Source: Cylindrospermum sp. NIES-4074 (lineage in GTDB: Bacteria; Cyanobacteriota; Cyanobacteriia; Cyanobacteriales; Nostocaceae). Taken from it: DNA of 64,000 nucleotides. Below, piece after piece: positions 18,796 to 27,303 of the stretch. Numbering within the stretch: the first letter of the stretch is position 1; each line of letters starts with the position of its first letter. The stretch is from positions 5,357,677 to 5,421,676 of the forward strand of contig AP018269.1 in NCBI GenBank assembly GCA_003994795.1, read 5' to 3'. Both the position numbers and the translations under genes were made by a program. The notes below the pieces were generated by a model, which ran no database searches, was not told the DNA's origin, and saw nothing but the letters and a program-made list of their open reading frames with translations.

Positions 18796-19815
18796 TCATC
18801 GCCGATATTCATCACCACAATCACCAATTAACTCATATAAATCCCGTGACTGGCGAGATACAGCATCTATCAAATTAACATCTTCACCATCTAAATTGAA
18901 ACTAAATACCTTGGCGTTGTCTTCTAGATGTTCAGATAAACCAAGTCTTGCACCAACAATTACACCCCCCACAGATGGCTTTTCTAAAATGTAACGCACC
19001 GCCACATTAGAAATGCTTACACCATGCTTATCAGCTATTTTTTTGAGGGTGGCAAGTAACTCTTGAAATAATCGCCAACCACCCCAGCCATCAATCATAT
19101 TTTTGTATTTTTTTAAGCTAACAGTACCTAAGTCAAATGCGCGTGGTTCAGGTTTTCCCAAATACTTTTCTGATAAGAAACCACCGCAGACTGTGCCGTA
19201 TGTAAAAAGTTTTATCTCATGCTGTTGACAAAACTTGATCATATTCACTTCTGGACGGCGGTCAACCAGCGAAAATTGCACTTGGTTAGAAACAATTTTG
19301 ATCCCAGCTTCAGTAATAATTTGCAAATGTTCTGTATCAAAATTAGTTAAAGCCAAATGCTTAATTTTGCCCTCAGATTGCAATTCTGCCATATATTTGA
19401 GAGCATCCAGATAGTTTGTATCTTTATATTCCCACCAGTGAAATTGCATTAAATCTAATGATTCTACATCCATCCGTCTCCGGGATATATTGATATTTTC
19501 TTCAACCAATTTTTTCGTCATTTTTCCGGGACGAGGTACCCATTTTGTAAAAGCTTGGATGTTAGCTAAAGCCTCTTGTCCACGAGTAGCAATTAGCTGA
19601 CGGCGAAACTCACCAATTAAATCTTCTGCTGGTCCATAATGGTCTGCTAAATCCCAAGTTGTAAAACCTGCATCCAGATATTTAAACATCGCCTGAATAG
19701 CAGCTTGGGGGTTGATGCGTCCGTGTGCGCCAGATACTTGCCACATCCCATTTAAAATGCGGCTAATATTTAAATCGGGGGTAAATTGAAGACGACTTTG
19801 TGGAGGTAATAGCAT
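18796..19815 (-). CDS. Aldo-keto reductase
   Basis: NADPH-dependent carbonyl reductase of the AKR superfamily, (beta/alpha)8 barrel, 339 residues. The catalytic tetrad region can be seen: Asp and Tyr in TTWDLADHYGPAED, Lys in FTKWVPRPG and His in DLMQFHWWEY. The cofactor end shows VGGVIVGARLGLSEHLEDN. The substrate is unknown. It is followed on the same strand, 21 bp upstream, by the c-type cytochrome gene. Confidence 0.92.
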   Translation of the reverse strand: MLLPPQSRLQFTPDLNISRILNGMWQVSGAHGRINPQAAIQAMFKYLDAGFTTWDLADHYGPAEDLIGEFRRQLIATRGQEALANIQAFTKWVPRPGKMTKKLVEENINISRRRMDVESLDLMQFHWWEYKDTNYLDALKYMAELQSEGKIKHLALTNFDTEHLQIITEAGIKIVSNQVQFSLVDRRPEVNMIKFCQQHEIKLFTYGTVCGGFLSEKYLGKPEPRAFDLGTVSLKKYKNMIDGWGGWRLFQELLATLKKIADKHGVSISNVAVRYILEKPSVGGVIVGARLGLSEHLEDNAKVFSFNLDGEDVNLIDAVSRQSRDLYELIGDCGDEYRR

Positions 19816-19836
19816 TTTTTTGGGATTTTTAATTAT

Positions 19837-20172
19837 TTAACGCCAATCTTTTTCTGCTTGTTCAAGAACATAAGCAGCAACATCTTGAATTTGCTGTCCG
19901 CTCAAACGGTCTTTATAAGCTGACATATTACTTTTACCATTGGCTACAATAGATGTAATAGCCTCTATTGAATCCATACCATATCTCTTGAGGGCATTTT
20001 TTTTCAGGTTCTTACCCCACCTGATGATGTTACCGCCGTTGTCATGACAACCAGCACAATGAACACTAAAAATTTGTGCGCCATTTATTGTATCTGCTGC
20101 ACTAGCAGATAAAGTAAAAGCATTAGTCCACCATAAAAGTGTCACTAATATTAATGTTAGTAATTTTTTCAC
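19837..20172 (-). CDS. Cytochrome c6-like lumenal c-type cytochrome
   Basis: Small monohaem cytochrome exported to the thylakoid lumen or periplasm. It has a signal peptide ending ASA-A at about residue 26, a haem site C39-A-G-C42-H43 and axial M83 in SNMSAYKDRL. The rest (TLxKxALKRYGMDSIEAI, QQIQDVAAYVLEQAEKDW) follows cytochrome c6. It carries NGGNIIRWGKNLKKN where classical PetJ has a different segment, so it may be one of the low-potential c6B/c6C-like paralogues and not the plastocyanin substitute. Confidence 0.9.
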   Translation of the reverse strand: MKKLLTLILVTLLWWTNAFTLSASAADTINGAQIFSVHCAGCHDNGGNIIRWGKNLKKNALKRYGMDSIEAITSIVANGKSNMSAYKDRLSGQQIQDVAAYVLEQAEKDWR

Positions 20173-20215
20173 TCAGACACTCCTGATTTTATGCTGACTG
20201 TAGGTAGCAATAAAC

Positions 20216-20440
20216 CTATAAAGATTCAAAGTCAGATGTAAATCCGGCAAATTTTGTACAATCTTCCTGAAAAGCTTCAGCATCGCTGACATCTTCAATT
20301 TTATAGGACATGATGCGCGTCTCATCCGGCATTTTTTTGGAACCAATCAATTCACCTTGATACTTATTCGCCATCGCTTTAAAGTCTACAGCATAGCGCT
20401 TCCAAGCTTCTCCAGAACAAGTGATGTTTACCCGCCACAT
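20216..20440 (-). CDS. Conserved small hypothetical protein
   Basis: A 74-residue soluble acidic protein (MWRVNITCSGEAWKRYAVDF...) with two Cys and no recognised motif. Codon use and the 43-bp spacing to the cytochrome gene on the same strand suggest a real gene in a short transcript. Function unknown. Confidence 0.65.
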   Translation of the reverse strand: MWRVNITCSGEAWKRYAVDFKAMANKYQGELIGSKKMPDETRIMSYKIEDVSDAEAFQEDCTKFAGFTSDFESL

Positions 20441-20628
20441 AATTAACGCACCATTATTACTAATAAATTATCATCTCATAAATGGGTAACAGATTACAAA
20501 TCAGTTATTTGCGACAGTAGTTTTCTATCCAAAGGAAGTGGTTAGCCACATGAAACTACGCCATAATGCAGATGTAGCATCATGTCGATAAATTTCTATC
20601 CAAATTAGTTAAATCTATAGAGTTGAAA

Positions 20629-21429
20629 ATGGCTAGCAATATCAAAGAGCAAATTCAAGCAGACCTACAACAAGCGAAAGCCACCGGACAGTTAAGAACT
20701 GAACGTATTCGCGAAATAGTCAAGTCCGCAGTTTCTCAGTTAGGTTCTGAGTTGAAGGAAGGTTCTAGCGAACTGCGTAACTTAGTAAAAGATGCTGTTT
20801 CTGCGGTAATTGAAAGCTTTCAAGAAAAAGGCGGCGAACTTAAAGAAGAAGTGACAGCTTCAATTGAAGGAGCGCTGGAAGGAGTTAATATAAAAAGACA
20901 CGCAGCTATTGCTAAAACTCAGGGAGAACTAAAGAAGCTACAAGCACAATTAGACAGTGAAGAAGCACAACTCCAGCAAGAAGTTGATGGGATATTAGCA
21001 GAAGTTGAAGCGACAGGAAAAGGAAAATCTGATCACGCGCAAAGTGCGATTGAATCAGCAATTAATACTATCAAAGATAGTGAAGAAGTTGCTTTGTTAA
21101 AGAAACGCTATGCACAGCTACAAGCACAACTAGCTATAGTTAAGGCTAACTTAGCAGCGCGCTACGGTGGACGTTCTGGGGAAGTTAAAGATTATCTAGA
21201 CGAAGCGCAAAGCTGGTATAATCAAGCACGTCCCCAAGCAGAAGCCTTAGCTACACAGGTGGAAGAAAAGCGATCGCAACTTGAAGACAAACTGGGTGCA
21301 GCGGGTACAGCTTTAGCTAAAAAAGAACTTCAGCTAAAACATACTTTGAGAGAATTATTGTTGGCTGCTGCTGACTTATTCAAAGATAAAGAACCTGCTG
21401 ATGCAAATAAAAAAACTACTGTTAAATAA
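20629..21429 (+). CDS. Coiled-coil protein of unknown function
   Basis: A 266-residue, highly charged, Ala/Glu/Lys/Gln-rich protein predicted to be almost all helix, with heptad-like spacing (for example LKKLQAQLDSEEAQLQQEV and LKKRYAQLQAQLAIVKANLA). No Cys, no membrane helix, no signal peptide. Such proteins resemble apolipoprotein- or LEA-like helical proteins and could be a stress or scaffolding protein, but this is inference. I start at the ATG at 20629; a TTG two codons upstream is also in frame. Confidence 0.8.
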   Translation: MASNIKEQIQADLQQAKATGQLRTERIREIVKSAVSQLGSELKEGSSELRNLVKDAVSAVIESFQEKGGELKEEVTASIEGALEGVNIKRHAAIAKTQGELKKLQAQLDSEEAQLQQEVDGILAEVEATGKGKSDHAQSAIESAINTIKDSEEVALLKKRYAQLQAQLAIVKANLAARYGGRSGEVKDYLDEAQSWYNQARPQAEALATQVEEKRSQLEDKLGAAGTALAKKELQLKHTLRELLLAAADLFKDKEPADANKKTTVK

Positions 21430-21472
21430 TTAACAGCGGTTATCTTCAGTGTCATGTGCATAGAAATAATTG

Positions 21473-21502
21473 ATGGGTAATGTTTAATTCAGCATTACCC
21501 AT
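21473..21502. terminator. Candidate bidirectional terminator
   Basis: ATGGGTAATG and CATTACCCAT form a perfect 10-bp stem between the convergent coiled-coil and Pmp3 genes. T-runs are weak on both sides. Confidence 0.45.
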
Positions 21503-21517
21503 TACTCATTATGAAAG

Positions 21518-21709
21518 TTAGTAAATACCTTCCTCTCTATTAAGTTGTTCGTCGTGCTTGGCGATTACCCAAATTGCATGAATACTACCGGGAAGCCAAC
21601 CTAGAAGAGTGAGCAAAACGTTAATTACTAAAGTTGGGCCAACTCCAACTGTGAGAAAAACGCCTAAAGGAGGCAATACTAAACCTAAAAGATAACGCAC
21701 TAATTTCAT
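21518..21709 (-). CDS. YqaE/Pmp3 family small membrane protein
   Basis: A 63-residue protein with two membrane helices and the family signature LVLPPLGVFLTVG then LTLLGWLPGSIHAIWVI. Pmp3-type proteins act at the plasma membrane in salt and cation stress. The ATG at 21709 gives the normal family length; a longer frame upstream starts in non-conserved sequence. Confidence 0.92.
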   Translation of the reverse strand: MKLVRYLLGLVLPPLGVFLTVGVGPTLVINVLLTLLGWLPGSIHAIWVIAKHDEQLNREEGIY

Positions 21710-21855
21710 AATCTGCCTACAAAGAAAGTGATTTTGTTTAACTAGATTTACCGAAAAACCCCGACTGTGGGTATCCACAGGATGAATTATCTCAATTCAG
21801 AGATTTAATTTGGGGTAGAAACGTGACCTCAATAGCGTTCCTACTTCCCTGGAAC

Positions 21856-22257
21856 TTATCTGGAGGGTAATTCACTTTGGTTTGTTACATTCCCAGTGCT
21901 ATTTAAAGCTAGATTTTTTTCAGCAAAGTATTTGCTAATAAAAGTGTTAGCAAAAGATAAAATAACTGGGCCTAGTAGAAAAGCAACAAGTCCGTGAACT
22001 GAAAACCCAGGAACTAGAGCTGCTGCTAACCAGAAACACAAACCGTTGACGACGAGGGAAAATGCTCCTAATGTCAAAAAGTTAAGTGGTAGAGAGAGGG
22101 TAGAAAGCACTGGCTTAACTGAACCGTTAATTAGACCAATTACTAAAGCAGCAATCAAAGCTGCGGGAAAGTTAGCAATATTAACCCCCGGAACGACTAA
22201 ATCAACAATTAGCAGACTCAAAGCTGTAGCTAGCGCAGTTAAAAAGATACCCAACAT
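21856..22257 (-). CDS. Four-helix membrane protein, phage holin family 4 (PF04020-like)
   Basis: A 133-residue protein with four hydrophobic helices and the pattern LVVPGVNIANFPAALIAALVIGLINGSVKPVLSTLSLPLNFLTLG, which matches the bacterial family named after mycobacteriophage superfamily IV holins. In cyanobacteria these are chromosomal membrane proteins without any lysis cassette nearby, as here. Role unknown. Confidence 0.88.
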   Translation of the reverse strand: MLGIFLTALATALSLLIVDLVVPGVNIANFPAALIAALVIGLINGSVKPVLSTLSLPLNFLTLGAFSLVVNGLCFWLAAALVPGFSVHGLVAFLLGPVILSFANTFISKYFAEKNLALNSTGNVTNQSELPSR

Positions 22258-22746
22258 TGTTTTTACCTAATTTACAAGAAAATGCGTGAAGGTGCTTTTA
22301 CTATCTTCAACTAGCTATGAAGCTTTAACCTCTGTTGCTAGATATAATTTGTGTCTACCATTTGGCTGATATTTAATAATAATGGACTTATTGCAAAAGT
22401 CCTGGTTTATGAATTGGAACCAGAGAGCAAACACTTTCCCTCAAAGATAAGTCATAAATTATCTGTGATCATCTGTGGTTTGATTTCCTGAAAATTTAAT
22501 TTCGCACTCTTCTATAATCATACTTTTGCTAACAAAGCTTAGTGAAATAAAGCATTGCAATTAGTTATCAATACCTTTATATAGCTACTTAATCATATTT
22601 AGAAATTGGCATATTTCTCCAGATATGATGCGATTTTGTCCACAAGCTATAAAAATTTTGCAGCATACCCTTGACGTACATTGGCAAATGTAATATATGT
22701 AGTATACAAGCAAAATTTCTCTCAAGCCTATAAGGAGGTAAGTTCA
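22258..22746. other. Non-coding spacer
   Basis: AT-rich, no ORF I would defend. It includes an isolated 'atctgtggttt' repeat fragment near 22470 and ends in a very strong ribosome site (TAAGGAGGT at about 22732-22740). Confidence 0.5.
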
Positions 22747-22848
22747 ATGATGTTCGCCAATTCATTTACCAAAACCACTTCATATACACCATTGCATTTA
22801 GACACTTTAAGGTATGAGCGAACATCGTTTGAGCGAAATTGTGATTGA
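22747..22848 (+). CDS. Putative 33-residue leader ORF overlapping the next gene
   Basis: The only strong Shine-Dalgarno in the area (AAGGAGGT, six bases before the ATG) serves this ORF, which starts ATGATGTTC and ends TGA at 22846-22848. It overlaps the first 35 bases of the 22814 gene in another frame. The arrangement looks like translational coupling or a leader peptide. Composition (Thr/Ser/Phe-rich) gives no function. Confidence 0.4.
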   Translation: MMFANSFTKTTSYTPLHLDTLRYERTSFERNCD

Positions 22849-23539
22849 ACGTCCTCGCGGTGGGATGAGAATCAGTTCTACCAGTTTGAAAGGCTTTAAG
22901 AAAACTCTTTACAAACTGACTGTAGAAGCAAGTGAAGATGGATTATTAAATCCATACATGATCAAAGTTAGAAATGGTTCCAAACGTCTTTCTGATCATC
23001 TCGGCCCGTTGCGTCGATTTCTAAAATCAAAAGTTGGAGAACCTTGGAATGATGTTTACAGCGAACTTTCCCAACGATTAGATGCTAACACAATGGCAGG
23101 ACGCCATGTTATTAATCATCTGTGGGACTATGTTGAACAGCACGTGGAATTAATTGATGGTATTCCTTATAGCAAGCCACGCTACCGTTCTCAAATTAAG
23201 TTGACTGGCTATAGAGATAGATCATTCTATGTTCATCCTGAAACTGGAATTCTCTGTTTAGCGAAAAATACACCTCGAAAGCAGAAGGTTTCAGAGCCAA
23301 CTGATATAGTAATGATTGATAAATATCATCAATACTGCAAGTTAAACGACATTTGGTATCTTGTCACCTTTGAGGATTTTCCACCTCCACCAACTAAGTA
23401 TGTTACTGATGTTATTAGAGGTTTCATTGACCGGGATAGTGCAATGTCTGTGAGAGGTCGAAGAATTTACGCTGTTAGTAAACGTCAGTGCAATAAAAGA
23501 CAAATCAAATTCATTTTGAATCAAATGGGTCAGCAATAG
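22814..23539 (+). CDS. Conserved hypothetical protein
   Basis: A 241-residue basic protein. Recognisable conserved blocks are LGPLRRFLKSKVGEPWNDVYSE and HVINHLWDYVE, which I recall from uncharacterised proteins in cyanobacteria and planctomycetes. No catalytic motif, membrane helix or signal peptide is evident. It is monocistronic, overlaps a small leader ORF with a strong ribosome site, and ends in a strong terminator. Confidence 0.75.
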   Translation: MSEHRLSEIVIERPRGGMRISSTSLKGFKKTLYKLTVEASEDGLLNPYMIKVRNGSKRLSDHLGPLRRFLKSKVGEPWNDVYSELSQRLDANTMAGRHVINHLWDYVEQHVELIDGIPYSKPRYRSQIKLTGYRDRSFYVHPETGILCLAKNTPRKQKVSEPTDIVMIDKYHQYCKLNDIWYLVTFEDFPPPPTKYVTDVIRGFIDRDSAMSVRGRRIYAVSKRQCNKRQIKFILNQMGQQ

Positions 23540-23543
23540 AATT

Positions 23544-23577
23544 TTCACCTCGTGCAACTTGAGTTACACGAGGTGAA
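23544..23577 (+). terminator. Rho-independent terminator
   Basis: TTCACCTCGTG and CACGAGGTGAA make a perfect 11-bp stem with a 12-nt loop, followed by TTTATTTT. It lies four bases after the stop codon of the 22814 gene. Confidence 0.85.
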
Positions 23578-23612
23578 TTTATTTTAACTATGATGATTTG
23601 AACTTGTGAAAA

Positions 23613-23954
23613 TCACTGATGTTTTTGCTCTTCCGGTTTATAGTAAAGGGATGATTTATATAAAATCTGTTCTTGATGGGTTTCCAAAGTGCAATCTGAC
23701 AAGGGGTAAGTTACACAGGTAACAACATAGCCAGCTTGTATTTCTTGGGGACGAAGAAATTTTTGCTCACTTTGATCAACTTCACCGCTAACAAGTTTGG
23801 CGACACAAGCAGAACATTCTCCTTGTTTACACCCTGAAGGGATGCGGATACCTGCTGTTTCTGCTATGTCAAGAATATATTGATCATCTGGTACTTGAAT
23901 GATGCGATCTAATCCTAGCGCTTGGTTAATGAGACGAACTTGATAAACGGTCAT
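23613..23954 (-). CDS. Plant-type 2Fe-2S ferredoxin
   Basis: A 113-residue electron-transfer protein of the beta-grasp ferredoxin fold. The cluster ligands are C42, C47, C50 and C80 in the pattern CKQGECSAC...VVTC. It is longer at the C-terminus than photosynthetic PetF by about 20 residues (KSSLYYKPEEQKHQ) and lacks some PetF surface acids, so it is probably an accessory ferredoxin. Monocistronic, minus strand. Confidence 0.93.
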   Translation of the reverse strand: MTVYQVRLINQALGLDRIIQVPDDQYILDIAETAGIRIPSGCKQGECSACVAKLVSGEVDQSEQKFLRPQEIQAGYVVTCVTYPLSDCTLETHQEQILYKSSLYYKPEEQKHQ

Positions 23955-24035
23955 AGCAATTTTGAATTTGGCGTTGCTGAAGAAAATTAGTTAAACAGAT
24001 CATTCTGTAAATATGCAATGCTAATTGTCAATTAC

Positions 24036-26195
24036 TCATTGCTTAACTGCTTTCATCGACAAACTAATGCGTTTTAATTTCTCATTGACTTCTAACACGC
24101 GCACATTAACTACTTGTCCCACTTTCACCACTTTCTTAGGATCATCGACAAATCTATCAGCAAGTTGGGAAATATGCACCAAACCATCTTGATGTACGCC
24201 AATATCAACAAAAGCGCCGAAGTTAGCGACATTGGTAACAATTCCCTCTAGTTCCATTCCCACTTGCAAATCCTTAATTTCCTTAATTCCTGCTTTGAAA
24301 GTGGCATACTTAAATTCAGCACGGGGGTCTCTTCCTGGTTTTTCTAATTCCCCCAGGATGTCCCGCAGTGTGGGTTCCCCGACGGTATCAGTAACGTATT
24401 TCTTGAGGTTGGTTTTTTTGAGATTTTCAGCAATTTGCGTTACCTGATTTAATGCTAAATTTAAATCGGTGGCGATCGCTTCCACTACTGAGTAACTTTC
24501 TGGATGCACTGCTGTATTATCTAAGGGATTTTCCCCACCCCGAATTCGCAAAAATCCCGCCGCTTGTTCAAACGCCTTCGGCCCCAACTTCGCTACCTTC
24601 AAAAGTTGACGGCGATTTTTAAAGGCTCCATGCTGATTGCGATAGGCGATAATATTATTAGCTACCGTTGGTGTAATTCCCGACACAAAGGTGAGCAATT
24701 CCTTAGAAGCGGTGTTCAAATCGACGCCGACATAGTTAACACAACTTTCGACAGTTTCATCCAATTTCTTTTTCAGCAGCTTCTGATCAACATCATGCTG
24801 ATATTGTCCTACACCAATGGATTTTGGATCAATTTTCACAAGTTCCGCTAAAGGATCTTGCAAACGTCTACCAATACTAATCGCACCACGCACTGTAATA
24901 TCTAAATCAGGAAATTCTTCTAATGCAACTTTACTCGCAGAATATATAGATGCACCAGACTCATTTACCATCACTTTAGTTGGTTTGCGGTCTATTGTTT
25001 GCAACACTTCCAAAACAAACTCATCTGTCTCACGGGAAGCTGTACCGTTACCAATAGCTATTAACTCAATTTTGTATTTTTCAATTAAGTTTTTGATAGT
25101 TTGTGCAGCTTTATTCCGTTGTTCAGCCGCTTGGTGAGGAAACACCGCCTGATATTCTAAAAATTTCCCGGTTTGGTCAAGTACCGCAACTTTGCAACCA
25201 GTTCTAAAACCAGGATCTATTGCTAGGGTTGGTTTCATTCCCGCTGGTGCAGATAGCAGCAACTCTCGCAGATTCGTTTCAAATGTTTTGATTGACTCAA
25301 TATCTGCATAGGTTTTATTCTGAGAAATTACTTCCCCAATGATGGAAGTTTTCATCAGCCGGTTGAATGCATCCTTCAACATCGCCTGATAAAAATCCCG
25401 AACTGCGCGGACTTTGGTTTTAATTTCTTCTGTTTCCAAATAAGAAAGTACCAAATCCTCATCAAAAGCAATTTCAAAATTTAATATTTTCTCTGCTTCC
25501 CCCCGACACAAAGCCAGCATATTATGAGGCGCAATGTTTTTCACCCGAATCTGATAATTACGGTACATCTCAAATTTAGTTGTACCTTCAGGATGTTCAT
25601 CCTTGATACGGGAGACAAACACCCCTTCTTCTAAAAGATAGTCACGAAGATAGGCGCGTAACTCGGCTTTTTCTGCTACCTCTTCCGCTAAAATGTCAGA
25701 TGCACCTTTGAGCGCCTCTTCTGCGGTTTTTACTCCCTGAGTTTCTGAAATATATTTCGCCGCTTCTGCTTCTAGTGAAGCCGTTACAGCATTTTTTACA
25801 TTTAGCGACTTGATGAACGCTGCTAGGGGTTCTAGTCCTTTCTCTCTGGCGATAGTGGCGCGGGTGCGGCGTTTTGGTCTATACGGTAAGTATAAATCCT
25901 CAAGCTCAGTTTTTTGTAAACAGGAGGTGATTTTGGCTTTGAGTTCATCGCTGAGTTTACCTTGTTCTGCGATCGCATTTAAAATCACCGTTTTCCGTTC
26001 TTCCAGTTCCGTTAAGTAACTATACCTATCAGCTAAATCGCGCAATTGCACCTCATTCATCTCATCGGTGCGCTCTTTGCGGTAACGCGCAATAAAGGGA
26101 ATTGTCGCACCCTCCGCCAAAAGTTCCAGCGCGTTTTGCACCTGATGGGGTTTAAGTTCTAGTTCAGTTGCTAGTAGTTGAGGAATGTTTAGCAT
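24036..26195 (-). CDS. tex: Tex family RNA-binding transcription accessory protein
   Basis: Multidomain Tex protein of 719 residues from the ATG at 26195 (MLNIPQLLATELEL); a TTG at 26219 is an unlikely start. N-terminal HTH-like region with IPFIARYRKERTDEMNEVQLRDL, a YqgF/RNase H-like domain (KPTLAIDPGFRTGCKVAVLD), a helix-hairpin-helix pair (LNTASKELLTFVSGITPTVANNII) and a C-terminal S1 domain (GMELEGIVTNVANFGAFVDIGVHQDGLVHIS). Tex binds RNA and affects transcription elongation and stress survival. No operon partner. Confidence 0.97.
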   Translation of the reverse strand: MLNIPQLLATELELKPHQVQNALELLAEGATIPFIARYRKERTDEMNEVQLRDLADRYSYLTELEERKTVILNAIAEQGKLSDELKAKITSCLQKTELEDLYLPYRPKRRTRATIAREKGLEPLAAFIKSLNVKNAVTASLEAEAAKYISETQGVKTAEEALKGASDILAEEVAEKAELRAYLRDYLLEEGVFVSRIKDEHPEGTTKFEMYRNYQIRVKNIAPHNMLALCRGEAEKILNFEIAFDEDLVLSYLETEEIKTKVRAVRDFYQAMLKDAFNRLMKTSIIGEVISQNKTYADIESIKTFETNLRELLLSAPAGMKPTLAIDPGFRTGCKVAVLDQTGKFLEYQAVFPHQAAEQRNKAAQTIKNLIEKYKIELIAIGNGTASRETDEFVLEVLQTIDRKPTKVMVNESGASIYSASKVALEEFPDLDITVRGAISIGRRLQDPLAELVKIDPKSIGVGQYQHDVDQKLLKKKLDETVESCVNYVGVDLNTASKELLTFVSGITPTVANNIIAYRNQHGAFKNRRQLLKVAKLGPKAFEQAAGFLRIRGGENPLDNTAVHPESYSVVEAIATDLNLALNQVTQIAENLKKTNLKKYVTDTVGEPTLRDILGELEKPGRDPRAEFKYATFKAGIKEIKDLQVGMELEGIVTNVANFGAFVDIGVHQDGLVHISQLADRFVDDPKKVVKVGQVVNVRVLEVNEKLKRISLSMKAVKQ

Positions 26196-26429
26196 CGGGA
26201 ATTTAAGTTGAAAATGCAACTCTTAAAGTTAATAAAACCATCCAGTTAGCACCAATATGAGGTGCTAAATTAATTTATCAGATAATTACCTGATTTATGA
26301 TATTTGTACTGTACATTTAAATAAAGTATTGTAACGAAAACTTGTTTTGGTGTAGAATGACCACGGTTCCCCAAACAGTTTCCATCCGCTGATATCATAT
26401 CTTGCGCTGTTAGTTCAGAGGTTAGTAAA

Positions 26430-26636
26430 ATGCCTTCAATCTTTTTGATTCCCCTATTTACAGGTTTAGTAACCGGCTATATTTTTAAGAAAAGCAATGA
26501 TGAAATCGCCTACATTGCAGGTGTCTTTGCTGCCGTCAGCCTAATTTTGAGTTTAGTCTTAGCGCCTTGGCAAATTCAGTTTGCTCTCTTAGTTTTCGTC
26601 CTCATCAGCACCAACAAACTCTTACGGAAAAGTTAG
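26430..26636 (+). CDS. Small membrane protein
   Basis: 68 residues with two or three hydrophobic helices (IFLIPLFTGLVTGYIF; IAGVFAAVSLILSLVLAPW; FALLVFVLIS). A short cytoplasmic loop KKSNDE separates the first two. No family recognised. Codon use and start context look genuine. Confidence 0.65.
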   Translation: MPSIFLIPLFTGLVTGYIFKKSNDEIAYIAGVFAAVSLILSLVLAPWQIQFALLVFVLISTNKLLRKS

Positions 26637-26805
26637 GAAAAGCAAGCTAAAGCTAGAGAAAACAGCCACAAAGTAGTAATTTCTCTAGCTTAAATCCGAT
26701 GATTGAAATTATACTTTAATCTTGAGTGGTTGATTCAAACTCTTTAGTATTGATTGTAAACTTCATTCAGGCATTCACCTTATCGAAGCAAAATACTATC
26801 ATGCC

Positions 26806-27210
26806 TAACAAATTAAATCATTTACATCTCAAAAGCTCCCGATCTCTTGCGGATGTTGCCATTAAAACTGATCCTCTCAATATCAGGAACTTGTTTAACA
26901 TCTCATCAAGAAAATGTCGAGGCCGTTCCCTCTCCTAACAATCAATTAAAAAACTTACATCATGGTTTTGTGAAAAAGAAGACGGTGGGGAAATACTTAA
27001 GCGCCTTAGAGTTGAACAGGTTTTGTCTAATCCTCAGACTTGTGCATATCTGAGAACTCTATTTTTGTCGTGCTAACAAGTTGTATAAAAATACCCAGAC
27101 CCAGAATTTTTAGAGCAATTCTCGGCTGAAAAGTATCACTTTCACGATGGCATCTTGAGTGAAATAACGCGACAACAGTTAGATGGTGGTGAGGAAACCC
27201 CTACAGCCTA
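26806..27210 (+). pseudogene. Possible degraded coding remnant
   Basis: The 667-bp stretch between the small membrane protein and tldD has no intact gene, but it holds protein-like segments in shifting frames: an ATG at about 26801, WFCEKEDGGEILKRLRVEQ around 26965-27020, and FSAEKYHFHDGILSEITRQQ around 27120-27180, separated by stops. It may be a decayed gene of unknown family. Low confidence. Confidence 0.3.
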
Positions 27211-27303
27211 ACTGCCAACCCTGGCTTTCATCGATTTGTTAAACTGAAAACACCAGGATTTATTCAGTCAAATCTCTGATAACGCCAGCAGACGAGGCTA
27301 CTC

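Noticed and set aside
21856-22257. Prophage remnant suggested by the holin-like gene
   Set aside because: The family is common on cyanobacterial chromosomes and no other phage genes are near; the phage-like genes at 52-57 kb are an eCIS, not a prophage, because capsid, terminase, portal and integrase are absent.
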